Assembly (NCBI GenBank): GCA_903891095.1
Contig: CAITDI010000057.1
Coordinates: 38,329-86,489 of the forward strand
Source: an uncultured bacterium
GTDB lineage: Bacteria; Planctomycetota; Phycisphaerae; Phycisphaerales; SM1A02
Reading direction: 5' to 3'
Length of the DNA stretch: 48,161 nucleotides
Shown: positions 1 through 8,732 of the stretch, in pieces
How the letters are laid out: each line of letters opens with the position of its first letter
How positions within the stretch are numbered: the stretch's first letter is position 1
The notes under the pieces: generated by a model
What the model was told of the DNA's origin: nothing
Databases searched by the model: none
The model's input: the letters and a program-made list of their open reading frames with translations, nothing else
Position numbers and translations under genes: made by a program

Positions 1-509
1 TCGCGTTTGCCAGCGGCATCGCTGGACGCTGCGACGAGGCGCTGCTCGCGCGGGCATTCCGCGAGGTTGCGTGCGATCTCTCGCGGATGATCGTGTGCGA
101 CGGCGAGGGCTTCGAGCGCTCGCTTGCGGTCCGCGTGACCGGCGCGGCGACGAAGGCTGATGCGCTGAAGGTCGCGGAGACGGTCGCGTCGAGCCTGCTC
201 GTGCGCACGGCGATCACGGGCGGCGATCCGAACTGGGGACGCATCGTCGCGGCCGCGGGCCGCGCGGGTGTGGATTTCCGCGCGAACGACCTTGAACTGC
301 GCGTCGGCGGGATTCTGATCTTCGCCAACGGCGAGCCGGTCGGTGCCGACAAGCACGATGTGCGCGCGGCGTTCAACGGCTCGCACGTCGCGATCGAGAT
401 CTCGCTGGGTGCGACCGAAGGCTCGGTCGCGGAGACGAACTCGGATGAGTTCCTGTCCTGCGGCCTGACGACCGAGTACGTGCGTCTCAACGCCGACTAC
501 ACAACCTGA
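1..509 (+). CDS. argJ: ArgJ glutamate N-acetyltransferase / amino-acid acetyltransferase, 3' part
   Basis: This is the last ~168 residues of ArgJ, which moves the acetyl group from N-acetylornithine to glutamate in the cyclic arginine pathway. The reading frame is open from base 3 to the TGA at 507-509. The conserved GGDPNWGRIVAAAGRAG segment and the family C-terminus EYVRLNADYTT are visible. The alpha/beta autocleavage site (Thr) lies upstream of the window, so catalytic completeness cannot be judged. It is cut only by the window edge; nothing suggests a broken gene. Confidence 0.93.
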   Translation, partial: AFASGIAGRCDEALLARAFREVACDLSRMIVCDGEGFERSLAVRVTGAATKADALKVAETVASSLLVRTAITGGDPNWGRIVAAAGRAGVDFRANDLELRVGGILIFANGEPVGADKHDVRAAFNGSHVAIEISLGATEGSVAETNSDEFLSCGLTTEYVRLNADYTT

Positions 510-511
510 TG

Positions 512-663
512 TGCACGGCACGTGCCGCGCAGTGCCAGGCACTCAACGGCACGTGTCAGGCACGCTGGACGCGCACCAATTCGAGCGCGTCCTGCCGCCC
601 CATCTCCGCGCCAGGACTCTGCACGGCACGTGCCAGGCAGTGCCAGGCACTCGGCGGCACGTG
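512..663. repeat. Palindromic GTGCC/GGCAC repeat cluster between argJ and the chemoreceptor
   Basis: Two imperfect 44-bp direct copies (512-555 and 620-663) each contain the perfect palindromes GGCACGTGCC and AGTGCCAGGCACT. They are separated by 64 bp. Related palindromes recur after the chemoreceptor gene (3048-3233). The region 510-789 otherwise shows no plausible gene; small reading frames through it only follow the repeats. The palindromes could fold as hairpins and may act as the argJ transcript end or be remnants of a REP-like element, but no transposase is nearby. Confidence 0.75.
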
Positions 664-789
664 CCGTGCACCTCAGGCGGGAACCCCATTCACGCCGTGA
701 ATTGAGTTCGTTGCCACCTGCGTCTCGTCCGGACTCGCTCGCTGACCGACCACTGTTTCACGCCCAGCGCGCTGCAACAGGACATCGAC

Positions 790-3030
790 ATGCCGACCAC
801 GACGCCGACGACAACCGACCGCTCGACCAATTCTTCGACCATCGCTCCGTTGCAACCCGTCGCCCACGCGCCGCGCACTCCGTTGTCACGGCGCACCGAC
901 TCGATCGGCGTGCGCACCTTCGCGGGCAGCGTGGCTGCGATCATCGCAACGAGCATCGCCATCGGCTACCCCGCGACACGGCTCGCGAAGAGCGCGCTGC
1001 TTGAACAACAGCAGACGACCTTCGAAGCGACGCTCGCCTCTCGCGCGACAAGCATCGAGCAGACGCTGGCGACCATGCGAGGGCAGGTCGCGACGCTGGC
1101 GGCGGATCCCTCGACGCACGCTGCGCTGACGGCGTTTTCCGCCGGATTCGCCACAGCCGCCGACGACGCGCGCAAAGCCGGACACGATCCCGACCACGCG
1201 CTCGAGCACATCACCGAACACCACGACCGCGAGCTCGCCAAGCGGTTCCGCGAGGGCGGACTCAACTGGAGCGGCGGCGCCACGATCGCGCCCGAAGGCG
1301 CCAACGCGCGCGCGCTGCAAGAGCTCTACATCGTGTCGAACCCCAACGCCGTCGGATCCAAGCACACGCTCGACCGCGCCGGGCTCGATACGCCGTACGA
1401 CCGCGCGCACGCCGAGCACCATCCGCGCATCCGCGCGATGCTCGAGACCTTCGGCTTCTACGATGTCTTCCTCTTCAACGCGCAGGGCGACGCGGTGTAC
1501 ACCGTGTTCAAGGAGACGGATTTCGCGAGTTCCGCCACGCGCGGCTGCTACGCGGATTCGAATCTCTCCAAGCTCGTGCGCACCACGCTCGCAAAGGACG
1601 CAGGCACTCCCGATGCCGCGGGCGCGCTCGCGTGCGACTTCGCGGGATACACCGCCAGCTACGGGGCGCAGGCAGGGTTCATCGCTGCGCCGATCATCGA
1701 GAACGGCAAGCCGATCGGCGTCGTTGCCGTCCAGGTACCGATCGATCGGCTCGACGCGATGTGCGGACTCGCTGCGGGCCTGGGCGAATCCGGCGAGGTC
1801 TTCCTGGTTGGACCCGACGGGCGAAACCGCACGAACCTGCGCCTCGTGAAGTCCCCCACCGTCGGCACGCCAAGCCCGGCTGCAGCCCTCGCGACCATGG
1901 CCATGAAGGGCGAATCGGGCTTCGCGAACACCGTCATCAACGACCGCGAGTCGATGGCCGCCTACCAACCCTTCGATTTCCTCGGCCAGAAGTGGGCGAT
2001 CCTCGGAACGATCGACACCGCCGAAGTGCTCGCGCCCGTCCGCGAGTTGACCTGGTGGATCATCGGCGCCTCCTCCGCCGCCGTGCTGGTGCTTTCCGCC
2101 CTCGCCCTGCCGCTTGCGCGCTCGATTGGTCGGCGCGCTCGGCAAACGGTCGTCGCACTCGCGCAGTTCGCGCAAGGCGACCTCACGGCCCGAATCCAGG
2201 ACGACGGGACAGACGAGTTCGGCGCGATTGGCGTCGCCGTCAACCAACTTGGCGAGCAGCTCTCGACTTCGATTTCCGGCGTGCGCCAGAGCGCGAGCGA
2301 GCTCGCGGGCGAGACTTCGACACTCGCCAGCGCGAGCGAGTCGCTCTCGAGCGTCGCCAGCGGTCAGGCCGCGAGCATCGAAGAGATGTCCGCCGCGGTA
2401 ACGGAGCTGCGCGAGCAGACCGCCCGAACCAGCGAGGAATCGCTCGGCGCGCGGAAGCGCACGGAGCAAGGCACGCAGGATGCGGCCTCGGCGCAGAAGG
2501 CCGTCGACGGGCTCGAGCACTCCATGGGCGAGATCGACCGCGCGGCCCGCGAGATCGGCCAGATCGTGCGCGTGATCGACGAGATCGCGTTCCAGACCAA
2601 CCTGCTCGCGCTCAACGCCGCCGTGGAGGCAGCGCGTGCCGGCGATGCGGGGCGGGGATTCGCGGTGGTTGCTCAAGAGGTCCGCGCGCTCGCGACTCGC
2701 TCAGGCGAAGCCGCACGCAAGACGACGGAGCTCGTCGGATCGGCCAGCGAACGCGTGGGCCGTGGCGTTGAGTTCTCGAAGACCGTGCGAAGCTCGCTCG
2801 AACAGATCATCGCGGGATCCGCCGAAGTCGCGCGCGCGGTCGAATCGATCGCGCAGGCGCAGACAGAGCAGCTGTCGGGAATCACCCAGCTCGATCAGGG
2901 CATCGCGGAGATCTCGCGTACGACGCAGGAAGCCGCAGGGCAAAGCGAACAAGTTGCGGCGACCGCGCGACAGTCGGCCGACGAGGTCGCGACGCTCAAG
3001 CAGACCGTCGAACGCTTCAGCATTGCGTGA
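790..3030 (+). CDS. Methyl-accepting chemotaxis protein with periplasmic Cache-type sensor
   Basis: A 746-residue chemoreceptor. A first membrane helix lies near residues 45-63, a ~350-residue extracytoplasmic region resembling a double-Cache ligand sensor follows, then a second helix (~417-444), a HAMP linker and a long coiled-coil signalling domain. The hallmark hairpin tip [21 protein letters not shown] begins near residue 597 and is followed by [18 protein letters not shown], the CheA/CheW contact and adaptation region. The ATG at 790 has AGGA 7 nt upstream. No che genes are adjacent, so it probably feeds arrays encoded elsewhere. The ligand cannot be predicted. Repeat clusters flank the gene on both sides. 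Confidence 0.93.
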   Translation: MPTTTPTTTDRSTNSSTIAPLQPVAHAPRTPLSRRTDSIGVRTFAGSVAAIIATSIAIGYPATRLAKSALLEQQQTTFEATLASRATSIEQTLATMRGQVATLAADPSTHAALTAFSAGFATAADDARKAGHDPDHALEHITEHHDRELAKRFREGGLNWSGGATIAPEGANARALQELYIVSNPNAVGSKHTLDRAGLDTPYDRAHAEHHPRIRAMLETFGFYDVFLFNAQGDAVYTVFKETDFASSATRGCYADSNLSKLVRTTLAKDAGTPDAAGALACDFAGYTASYGAQAGFIAAPIIENGKPIGVVAVQVPIDRLDAMCGLAAGLGESGEVFLVGPDGRNRTNLRLVKSPTVGTPSPAAALATMAMKGESGFANTVINDRESMAAYQPFDFLGQKWAILGTIDTAEVLAPVRELTWWIIGASSAAVLVLSALALPLARSIGRRARQTVVALAQFAQGDLTARIQDDGTDEFGAIGVAVNQLGEQLSTSISGVRQSASELAGETSTLASASESLSSVASGQAASIEEMSAAVTELREQTARTSEESLGARKRTEQGTQDAASAQKAVDGLEHSMGEIDRAAREIGQIVRVIDEIAFQTNLLALNAAVEAARAGDAGRGFAVVAQEVRALATRSGEAARKTTELVGSASERVGRGVEFSKTVRSSLEQIIAGSAEVARAVESIAQAQTEQLSGITQLDQGIAEISRTTQEAAGQSEQVAATARQSADEVATLKQTVERFSIA

Positions 3031-3047
3031 ACGCGCGCCCAACCGTC

Positions 3048-3233
3048 GGTGCCTGGCACCAACCGCGCACCTTCCGTGCACCAACCTGGAACGCACGTCA
3101 CCTGCGCGGCACCACGCTCTCTCCCCGCACTGCAAACTGCTCTGCATGCTCCGGCGTGAGCACGGCCGCTGCCCGGCACGTGCCGCGCACGCCTGGCAAG
3201 TGCCAGGTTGGTGCCAGGTTGGTGCCAGGCACC
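3048..3233. repeat. GGTGCCTGGCACC-type palindromic repeats between chemoreceptor and pheS
   Basis: The convergent spacer contains GGTGCCTGGCACC (3048-3060), GGCACGTGCC (3175-3184) and a run of overlapping units ending in GGTGCCAGGCACC (3221-3233), which sits three bases from the pheS stop codon. The motifs match those at 512-663. Because the neighbouring genes are convergent, the hairpins may serve as a bidirectional terminator; this is inference. No gene was recognised in 3031-3235. Confidence 0.75.
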
Positions 3234-3235
3234 AA

Positions 3236-4240
3236 TCAGAATTGGCGGAGGAACCGCGCGTCGTTCTCGAACAGCAACCGAATGTCGCCGATGCCGTACT
3301 TGCGCATCGCCACGCGCTCGATGCCAAGGCCGAACGCGAAGCCCGTCCACTCCTCGGGATCGATGCCGACCGACTTGAACACGTTCGGGTCGACCATGCC
3401 GCAGCCGCCGAGCTCGATCCAGCGCCACTCAGGCACGCCGTTGCGCATCACGCGCATCTTCATGTCGAGCTCCGCGCTCGGCTCGGTGAACGGGAAGAAG
3501 CTCGGCCGCAGACGGATCTCCGCCTCGGGCCCGAAGAACGCCTTCGCGAACTGCACGAGCGTCGACTTGAGATCCACCATCGAAACCTTGCGATCGACGT
3601 ACAAGCCCTCGACCTGGTGGAACATCGAGTAGTGCGTCGCGTCGTGCGCATCGGGGCGATACACGCGGCCGATCGCGCAGATCTTCAGCGGCGGCTTCAT
3701 CGTCTCCATCGCGCGGATCTGCACCGTCGACGTCTGCGTGCGGAGCAACAGCTTGCCCGCGACCTCGCCGCCGAGGAAGAAGTTGTCGGCAGGCCCGCGC
3801 GCAGGATGGCTATCAGGAATGTTCAGCGCGTTGAAGTTGTGCCACTCGTCCTCGAGCTCGGGTCCGTCTGCGACAGAGAAACCCATGCGACCGAGCACAT
3901 CGACGATCTCGTCGATCGTCTTGGTCAGCACATGGCGCGCGCCCTCGCCCATCGCGATGCCAGGCTCGGTGACGTCGACGGCTGGTCCCTTCGGCGCAGC
4001 GGCCGTCGTGTCCTTCTTGCCATTGAACGCGCCTTCGATCGCGGCCTTGACCTCGTTCATGCGCTTGCCGACCGCGGGCTTCTGCTCCTTCGGCACGGTC
4101 TTGAGCGCGTCCATCGCGGCGCGCAGGCGGCCGTTGGTTCCGAGCCAGCGCACGCGGAAAGCCTCGAGCGCGGAGGCATCCACCACGGCGTTGAGTTCGG
4201 CCAGCGCTTCGCGTTCCATCGCGTCGAGATCAGAGAGCAT
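3236..4240 (-). CDS. pheS: Phenylalanine--tRNA ligase alpha subunit
   Basis: A 334-residue class II synthetase alpha chain, which forms the catalytic half of the alpha2beta2 enzyme. The N-terminal coiled coil is followed by motif 2 around GRVYRPDAHDATHYSMFHQ and motif 3 in GLGIERVAMRKYGIGDIR, with the usual C-terminal DIRLLFENDARFL. Length matches the family (~330-350). pheT is not adjacent, which differs from the common pheST operon. The gene lies 90 nt downstream of rplQ behind a clear terminator, so it probably has its own promoter or depends on readthrough. Confidence 0.96.
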   Translation of the reverse strand: MLSDLDAMEREALAELNAVVDASALEAFRVRWLGTNGRLRAAMDALKTVPKEQKPAVGKRMNEVKAAIEGAFNGKKDTTAAAPKGPAVDVTEPGIAMGEGARHVLTKTIDEIVDVLGRMGFSVADGPELEDEWHNFNALNIPDSHPARGPADNFFLGGEVAGKLLLRTQTSTVQIRAMETMKPPLKICAIGRVYRPDAHDATHYSMFHQVEGLYVDRKVSMVDLKSTLVQFAKAFFGPEAEIRLRPSFFPFTEPSAELDMKMRVMRNGVPEWRWIELGGCGMVDPNVFKSVGIDPEEWTGFAFGLGIERVAMRKYGIGDIRLLFENDARFLRQF

Positions 4241-4256
4241 CGAATCAGTCTAACCC

Positions 4257-4291
4257 AAAAACAACGCCGCCCCGAGTGACTCGGGGCGGCG
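4257..4291 (-). terminator. Intrinsic terminator after rplQ
   Basis: A perfect 12-bp stem (CGCCGCCCCGAG at 4265-4276 with its complement at 4280-4291) has a 3-nt loop. In the minus-strand RNA it is followed directly by UUGUUUUU, the classic shape of a Rho-independent terminator. It closes the ribosomal cluster and separates it from pheS. Confidence 0.9.
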
Positions 4292-4330
4292 GTGAAAGCA
4301 GTCGTGTTCGCGAGCGTCGCGTGGCCGAGA

Positions 4331-4930
4331 TCACTCAGCCTTCGCAGCCTCGGCGCCCGCCTTGCGCGTGCCCGCGGCGTACGCGGTGCGCTTGTCGGCG
4401 GTGCGGCGACGGTTCGAGCGACGGCCCGAGACCTGCGCGCCGTCTTCCTTACCGACGAGCTGCAGGATGCAGAGGTCGGTCTGGTCGCCAACGCGGCGCT
4501 TGTCCAGCTTGACGATGCGGGTGTAACCGCCGGCGCGATCCGCATAGAGCGGAGCGACGCGCGTCATCAGGTGCTGAACCAGGCGCGGAGCCTTGCGGAT
4601 CTCGCCGTAGCGGTTCTTCTCGATCGCATCCTCAGCCGGGAGATCCCAGAGCTGGTGCATGTTCTTCTTCTCGTCCTTCGTGTTCGGGTCGGCGACCCAG
4701 GCGAAGACGGCGCGATCGTTGATGCGCGCGGAGATCTCGCGGCGGGCCGTGAGGCCGCTGCGCTTCGCCATCGTGATCAACTTCTCGACGAAGGGCTGAA
4801 CAGCCTTCGCCTTGGGGATCGTGGTCTCGATCTGGCCGTGCTCAAAGAGACCAGCCGCGAGGTTGCGGAGCATCGCGCGACGGTGATCTTCCTTCACGCA
4901 CAGTTGCTTGCCAAATACACGGTGACGCAT
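4331..4930 (-). CDS. rplQ: 50S ribosomal protein L17
   Basis: A 199-residue L17. The family opening MRHRVFGKQL is followed by the HRRAMLRNLAAGL and TTIPKAKAVQPFVEKLITMAK segments. The conserved core ends near residue 165 (GGYTRIVKLDKRRVGDQTDLC). The remaining ~35 residues are a basic/alanine-rich tail longer than in E. coli L17 (127 residues). It is the last gene of the alpha operon, 117 nt after rpoA and followed by an intrinsic terminator. Confidence 0.97.
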   Translation of the reverse strand: MRHRVFGKQLCVKEDHRRAMLRNLAAGLFEHGQIETTIPKAKAVQPFVEKLITMAKRSGLTARREISARINDRAVFAWVADPNTKDEKKNMHQLWDLPAEDAIEKNRYGEIRKAPRLVQHLMTRVAPLYADRAGGYTRIVKLDKRRVGDQTDLCILQLVGKEDGAQVSGRRSNRRRTADKRTAYAAGTRKAGAEAAKAE

Positions 4931-5047
4931 GACTCGTTCCTATCTGGGCTCGACGCTCTCGGTCGTGCCCGGGTGTTCAATTTCTGATCCACGCCTCTGC
5001 GCGGATCACATTCGCTGACTTCACACTCGACTCAATCTCTCGCTCAC

Positions 5048-6046
5048 TCAGCTCGTCGCGATGCTGTCCGGCACCGGGTAGCCCAGGTGCAGGCCGAGCT
5101 TCTCGAGCTCTTCCTTGACCTCGCGGAGCGAGGTCTTGCCGAAGCTGCGGACAGCCAGGAGGTCGTCCTCGCTGCGCTGCACGAGCTCGCCAACGGTACG
5201 GATCTTGGCGGTCTCGAGGCAGTTCGATGCGCGGACGCTGAGCTCGAGCTCAGTGACCGGCATGCGGAGCTTGCGGATGATCTCGTCGTCCTGCGCGTTC
5301 GCGTCGGCGACTTCGTCGGAGACGAGGGTGTCGCCGAGCTCGTCGAACTGAACGAACGGATTCAGGTGCTTGCGGAGGATCTTCGCGGCTTCAACGAGCG
5401 CCATCTCGGGCGTCACGGTGCCGTTGGTCCACACGTCCAGCATGAGCTTCTGGTAGTTGGTCTGCTGACCGACGCGGGTGTCCTCGGTGGCGAAGCGCAC
5501 GCGCTGCACCGGCGAGAAGATCGCGTCGATCGGAATCTCGCCGATGACCTGGTCGCCGCCGCGAGCGATCTGCTCGGTGGCCGGCATGTAGCCGCGACCC
5601 TTCTCAACGGTGAACTCGATGTCGAAGTCGATCTTGTCGGTCAGGGTCGCGATGACCTTGTCCGGGTTGATGATCTCGATCGAAGCGTCGCACTCGATGA
5701 GTTCGGCAGTGACGTCGCCAGGACCTTCGGCCGAGAGGCGCATGGTCTTGGGACCGTCGCCGTCCATCGCGACAACGATGCCCTTGATGTTCAGGATGAT
5801 GTCGACGACGTCCTCGAGCACGCCCGGGATCGTCGAGAACTCATGGGTCACGCCCTTGATCTTGACCTTGGTGATCGCAGCGCCCTCGATCGAGGAGAGC
5901 AGCACGCGACGGAGGCTGTTGCCGATGGTCGTACCGAAACCCGGCTCGAACGGCTCAGCCGTGAAACGGGCAAAGGTCGCCGAACGGCTCTTGGGATCGG
6001 GCTGAACGTTTGCAGGAAGATCGAGGCCGCGCCAACGAAGATGCAT
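5048..6046 (-). CDS. rpoA: DNA-directed RNA polymerase alpha subunit
   Basis: A 332-residue alpha subunit. The N-terminal domain contains the dimerisation signature FGTTIGNSLRRVLLSS; the C-terminal domain (ELSVRASNCLETAKIRTVGEL...FGKTSLREVKEELEKLG) is the UP-element and activator contact. The start at 6046 (MHLRWRGL) is preferred because GGAG sits 6 nt upstream. An in-frame ATG at 6058 would add four residues but its best ribosome site is only 2 nt away. rpsD, normally just upstream, is absent; a structured spacer occupies that place. Confidence 0.97.
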   Translation of the reverse strand: MHLRWRGLDLPANVQPDPKSRSATFARFTAEPFEPGFGTTIGNSLRRVLLSSIEGAAITKVKIKGVTHEFSTIPGVLEDVVDIILNIKGIVVAMDGDGPKTMRLSAEGPGDVTAELIECDASIEIINPDKVIATLTDKIDFDIEFTVEKGRGYMPATEQIARGGDQVIGEIPIDAIFSPVQRVRFATEDTRVGQQTNYQKLMLDVWTNGTVTPEMALVEAAKILRKHLNPFVQFDELGDTLVSDEVADANAQDDEIIRKLRMPVTELELSVRASNCLETAKIRTVGELVQRSEDDLLAVRSFGKTSLREVKEELEKLGLHLGYPVPDSIATS

Positions 6047-6059
6047 CAGAAACTCCATT

Positions 6060-6204
6060 GCCCCTCAGGGGCGTCCGACAGGTTTGGGCAGTTGCCCGGT
6101 TCGACACCAACGCAGCTCGGATGACCACCCCTGTCGGCGGGTGGGTGCCTTCTGTGCATTGGATCCAATGAAAGCCAGCGCCTCCGCTTTCGCGGAGCCG
6201 CTGG
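6060..6204 (-). promoter_or_regulatory. Structured rpsK-rpoA spacer with three inverted repeats
   Basis: In the minus-strand RNA a hairpin with two 6-bp stems around a single G/G mismatch and a GAAA tetraloop (6175-6204) begins 12 nt after the rpsK stop. A perfect 14-bp palindrome, CATTGGATCCAATG, follows at 6157-6170. A 5-bp GCCCC/GGGGC hairpin (6060-6072) lies just upstream of the rpoA ribosome site. No U-run follows the large hairpin, so it is not an obvious intrinsic terminator; RNA processing or translational control is possible but unproven. Confidence 0.6.
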
Positions 6205-6215
6205 GGATGTGTGTA

Positions 6216-6614
6216 TTAGACGCGGCGCTTCTTCGGCGGACGGCATCCGTTGAACGGGATGGCCGTGTGGTCTTCGACCGCGGTGACGCGGAGACCGTTC
6301 GCCTGGAGAGCCGTGATCGCGCTCTCGCGACCCGGGCCCGGACCCTTCACGCGCACTTCGACCTCCTTGAGGCCGACGCGCTTCGCCTTGCCCACGGCCT
6401 TCTCCGAGGCGCGGCTGGCCGCGAACGGAGTCGACTTGCGGGCGCCCTTGAAACCGACCGTACCGGCCGAGTCCCAAGCGATGGTCTCGCCGTTCACATC
6501 GGTGATGGTGACGAGCGTGTTGTTGAAGGTCGCGTTGACATGCACGATTCCGCGCAGGACGTTCTTGCGAAGCTTCTTCTTCGGTGATGCTGATGCCGGG
6601 GTGGGCGTATTCAT
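6216..6614 (-). CDS. rpsK: 30S ribosomal protein S11
   Basis: A 132-residue S11, close to the family norm (~129). Conserved [18 protein letters not shown], the [18 protein letters not shown] stretch and the C-terminus [16 protein letters not shown] are all present. S11 forms the small-subunit platform and contacts S18 and 16S rRNA. It sits 89 nt after rpsM in the alpha operon. Confidence 0.97.
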   Translation of the reverse strand: MNTPTPASASPKKKLRKNVLRGIVHVNATFNNTLVTITDVNGETIAWDSAGTVGFKGARKSTPFAASRASEKAVGKAKRVGLKEVEVRVKGPGPGRESAITALQANGLRVTAVEDHTAIPFNGCRPPKKRRV

Positions 6615-6703
6615 TGGTGTATCTCGTGATCTGTCGGTTCAGGCGGCGACCATTCGCGTGCCAGCAATAGGAGAACGAGTCTCGCAATCGCTGAGCGCGT
6701 GAA

Positions 6704-7081
6704 TTAGCCCTTCACGCCCTTCTTGCCGGCGACGGTCTTCTTCTTGCCCTTGCGGGTACGCGAGTTCGAGCGCGTGCGCTGACCGTGCACGGGCAGGCTG
6801 CGACGATGGCGATCGCCGCGGTAGCTCTTGATGTCCTTCAGGCGCTGGATGTCCTGCTGGATCTGACGGCGGAGCGCACCTTCGACGACGATCTTCGCGT
6901 CGATGATGCCCGCGATCGCGGCGACTTCCTGTTCCTTGAGGTCGTTGGTACGACGCTCCGGGTCGATGCCGACCTCGCGGAGGATGTCGAGCGCAACCTT
7001 CGGCCCAATGCCGTAGACGTAACGCAGGGAGACGCCAATCTTCTTCTTCTCAGGAATGTCGATACCAGCGATACGCGGCAT
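6704..7081 (-). CDS. rpsM: 30S ribosomal protein S13
   Basis: A 125-residue S13 opening MPRIAGIDIPEKKKIGVSLR with the helix-two-turn-helix core and the basic tail around GQRTRSNSRTRKGKKK that reaches the P site. Length is normal. It is the first gene of the alpha operon here and follows a predicted promoter and leader hairpin (7190-7253). Confidence 0.97.
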   Translation of the reverse strand: MPRIAGIDIPEKKKIGVSLRYVYGIGPKVALDILREVGIDPERRTNDLKEQEVAAIAGIIDAKIVVEGALRRQIQQDIQRLKDIKSYRGDRHRRSLPVHGQRTRSNSRTRKGKKKTVAGKKGVKG

Positions 7082-7189
7082 GTCAGGCTCCGGTCAGCCT
7101 TCGCAGGAACGCTGCGAGGGCTTGTCTGTCTTGTTGCACCGAGCGGTTTACGACACTCGATGCGTTTGAATTCCGATGTATCCACCTCA

Positions 7190-7208
7190 GCTGATCGAGA
7201 CGATCAGC
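7190..7208 (-). promoter_or_regulatory. Leader hairpin of the alpha (rpsM) operon
   Basis: A perfect 8-bp inverted repeat (GCTGATCG / CGATCAGC) with a 3-nt loop lies in the ~138-nt leader between the predicted start site near 7219 and rpsM. In E. coli the alpha-operon leader is where S4 represses translation. Here S4 is not encoded in the operon, so any regulator is unknown. Confidence 0.55.
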
Positions 7209-7225
7209 ATTTGGGGGAAGGGACG

Positions 7226-7253
7226 ATTGTACCCAAATTCCCGCCCAAGTCAG
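7226..7253 (-). promoter_or_regulatory. Predicted sigma70-type promoter for rpsM-rpsK-rpoA-rplQ
   Basis: On the minus strand CTGACT (7248-7253) and TACAAT (7226-7231) are separated by 16 bp. The -35 overlaps the rpmJ stop codon. Placement at the head of a 168-nt spacer, the longest in this half of the cluster, fits an internal operon start. Confidence 0.6.
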
Positions 7254-7366
7254 CCTTGACGCTGCTTGAGGCGAGGATTCTTCTTGTTGATGACCAGGCG
7301 CTTGCCCTTGCGGACAACGATCTGGCAGTCACGGGTACGGCGCTTGATGCTTGAACGAACCTTCAT
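7250..7366 (-). CDS. rpmJ: 50S ribosomal protein L36, zinc-ligand-poor form
   Basis: A 38-residue L36: it opens [10 protein letters not shown] and ends [15 protein letters not shown] lies 6 nt upstream of the ATG at 7366. Of the usual Cys-Cys-Cys-His zinc ligands only the second Cys (residue 14) remains; residues 11, 27 and 33 are Thr, Asn and Leu. It is therefore a C-minus type that should not bind zinc. It sits between infA and the alpha operon, the normal place. Confidence 0.95.
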   Translation of the reverse strand: MKVRSSIKRRTRDCQIVVRKGKRLVINKKNPRLKQRQG

Positions 7367-7462
7367 GGTGAGTTCTCCTGTCTTTGGTCTGGCGTGCTCC
7401 ATCGCGGTGGTGCGATGGAGGGTTGTGTTCTCGGTCGTGCTTCCTTCAGTCGTCTGCCGCAA

Positions 7463-7678
7463 TCAGTAACGGTAGATGATGCGGCCCTTGGTCATGTCGT
7501 AGGGGCTCATCTCGACGGTCACGCGGTCGCCGGGCAGGATGCGGATGAAGAACTTCCGCATTTTGCCGCTGACGTACGCGATGATCACCTGATCATTCTG
7601 GAGACGCACTTTGAACATTGCGTCTGGCAGAGCCTCGGTGACCTCGGCGTCGAGCGTGATCTTGTCTTCCTTCGCCAT
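7463..7678 (-). CDS. infA: Translation initiation factor IF-1
   Basis: A 71-residue single OB-fold protein, the usual IF-1 length, opening [20 protein letters not shown] with [26 protein letters not shown] in the core. It binds the 30S A site during initiation. It lies between map and rpmJ, the order seen in many bacteria; the closest purine-rich ribosome site is weak. Confidence 0.97.
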   Translation of the reverse strand: MAKEDKITLDAEVTEALPDAMFKVRLQNDQVIIAYVSGKMRKFFIRILPGDRVTVEMSPYDMTKGRIIYRY

Positions 7679-7735
7679 CTGTGATTCGGACCTGTATTCG
7701 GGGTTGGATTCTCTTGTCGGTTCTGGAGGAAGTGT

Positions 7736-8731
7736 TCAGCCGACGAGGGCCGGTGTGGCCCGCGCGACGGCAGAGGGTTGAGCGAAGTTCTGGACGACGG
7801 CGCGCGCAGTGAGCACCTCGGCTCCGTCGCGGGTGACCGCGATCGTGTGCTCGACGTGGCAGCTGCAAGCGCCGGAGTTGACGGTCACCGTCCATGCGTC
7901 GGAACGCAGCGTGACGGCTGGATTGATCTGCTCGCCACGGTCGTTGCGCGCCGGGCGCTCAAGCACGACCATCGGCTCGATCGCGAGGACCATGCCCGGG
8001 CGCAGCGTGAAGTCGCCGCGCTCGAGATACGACTCGTAGATGCTGCACGGAACCTGCGGCGGCTCATGAAGGTCGCGGCCGATGCCATGACCAACGAAGT
8101 CCACAGCGACTGCGAAGCCCGCGTCGGTTGCGATGCGCTCGATGCCTCGCGCGATGTCGCTCCAGCGCAGGCCCGGACGAATCGCGGTGACCGCGTACGC
8201 CAGCATGCGCTCAGCGCAGTCGACGAGCACGCGACGCTCCGCAGCGACGTCGCCCACACACACGGTGATCGCACTGTCCGCGCACCAGCCGTCGAGGCGC
8301 GCGCCGGTGTCGATCGCCACCACGTCACCCGAGCGGATGACGCGATCGCCAGGAACACCATGCACGAGCTCCTCGTTCACCGAGATGCAGGACGCCGCGG
8401 GGAACGCGGGACGCATCGTCGACGAATCCGAGCCACAGAGATTGGAGCCACGATAGCCCATGAACACAGGGCTTCCGCCTGCGGAGGTGATCGTCTCGCG
8501 AATGACCGCATCGATCTCCGCCGTCGTCGCGCCGACGACGCATGCGGCTCGCGCGGCCTCGAGAGCCTGCGCCACCAACTGCCCTGCCGCACGAATGCCT
8601 GCGATGTCATCCGCCGAGCGGAGCATCATGGCAGCGCGAGGAGAAACCGCGGTCCCTCCTGTTGCACTTCGGGAGGCACCGCGGTGGTTGCGCGTGCTGC
8701 GCTGTGGGGCGATGGTCGCGCCGGCGTTCAT
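7736..8731 (-). CDS. map: Methionine aminopeptidase, type I
   Basis: A 331-residue enzyme that removes initiator methionine. Metal ligands are visible: two Asp in AIDTGARLDGWCADS, His in GHGIGRDLHEPPQVP, Glu in AIEPMVV and Glu in CHVEHTIAV. The ATG at 8731 is one base after the secY stop, so translation is probably coupled. This start adds ~34 poorly conserved residues; an internal MMLRSADDI start (about residue 35) would give the usual ~250-300-residue size, but no ribosome site is well placed there. adk, often between secY and map, is missing. Confidence 0.95.
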   Translation of the reverse strand: MNAGATIAPQRSTRNHRGASRSATGGTAVSPRAAMMLRSADDIAGIRAAGQLVAQALEAARAACVVGATTAEIDAVIRETITSAGGSPVFMGYRGSNLCGSDSSTMRPAFPAASCISVNEELVHGVPGDRVIRSGDVVAIDTGARLDGWCADSAITVCVGDVAAERRVLVDCAERMLAYAVTAIRPGLRWSDIARGIERIATDAGFAVAVDFVGHGIGRDLHEPPQVPCSIYESYLERGDFTLRPGMVLAIEPMVVLERPARNDRGEQINPAVTLRSDAWTVTVNSGACSCHVEHTIAVTRDGAEVLTARAVVQNFAQPSAVARATPALVG

Positions 8732-8732
8732 G

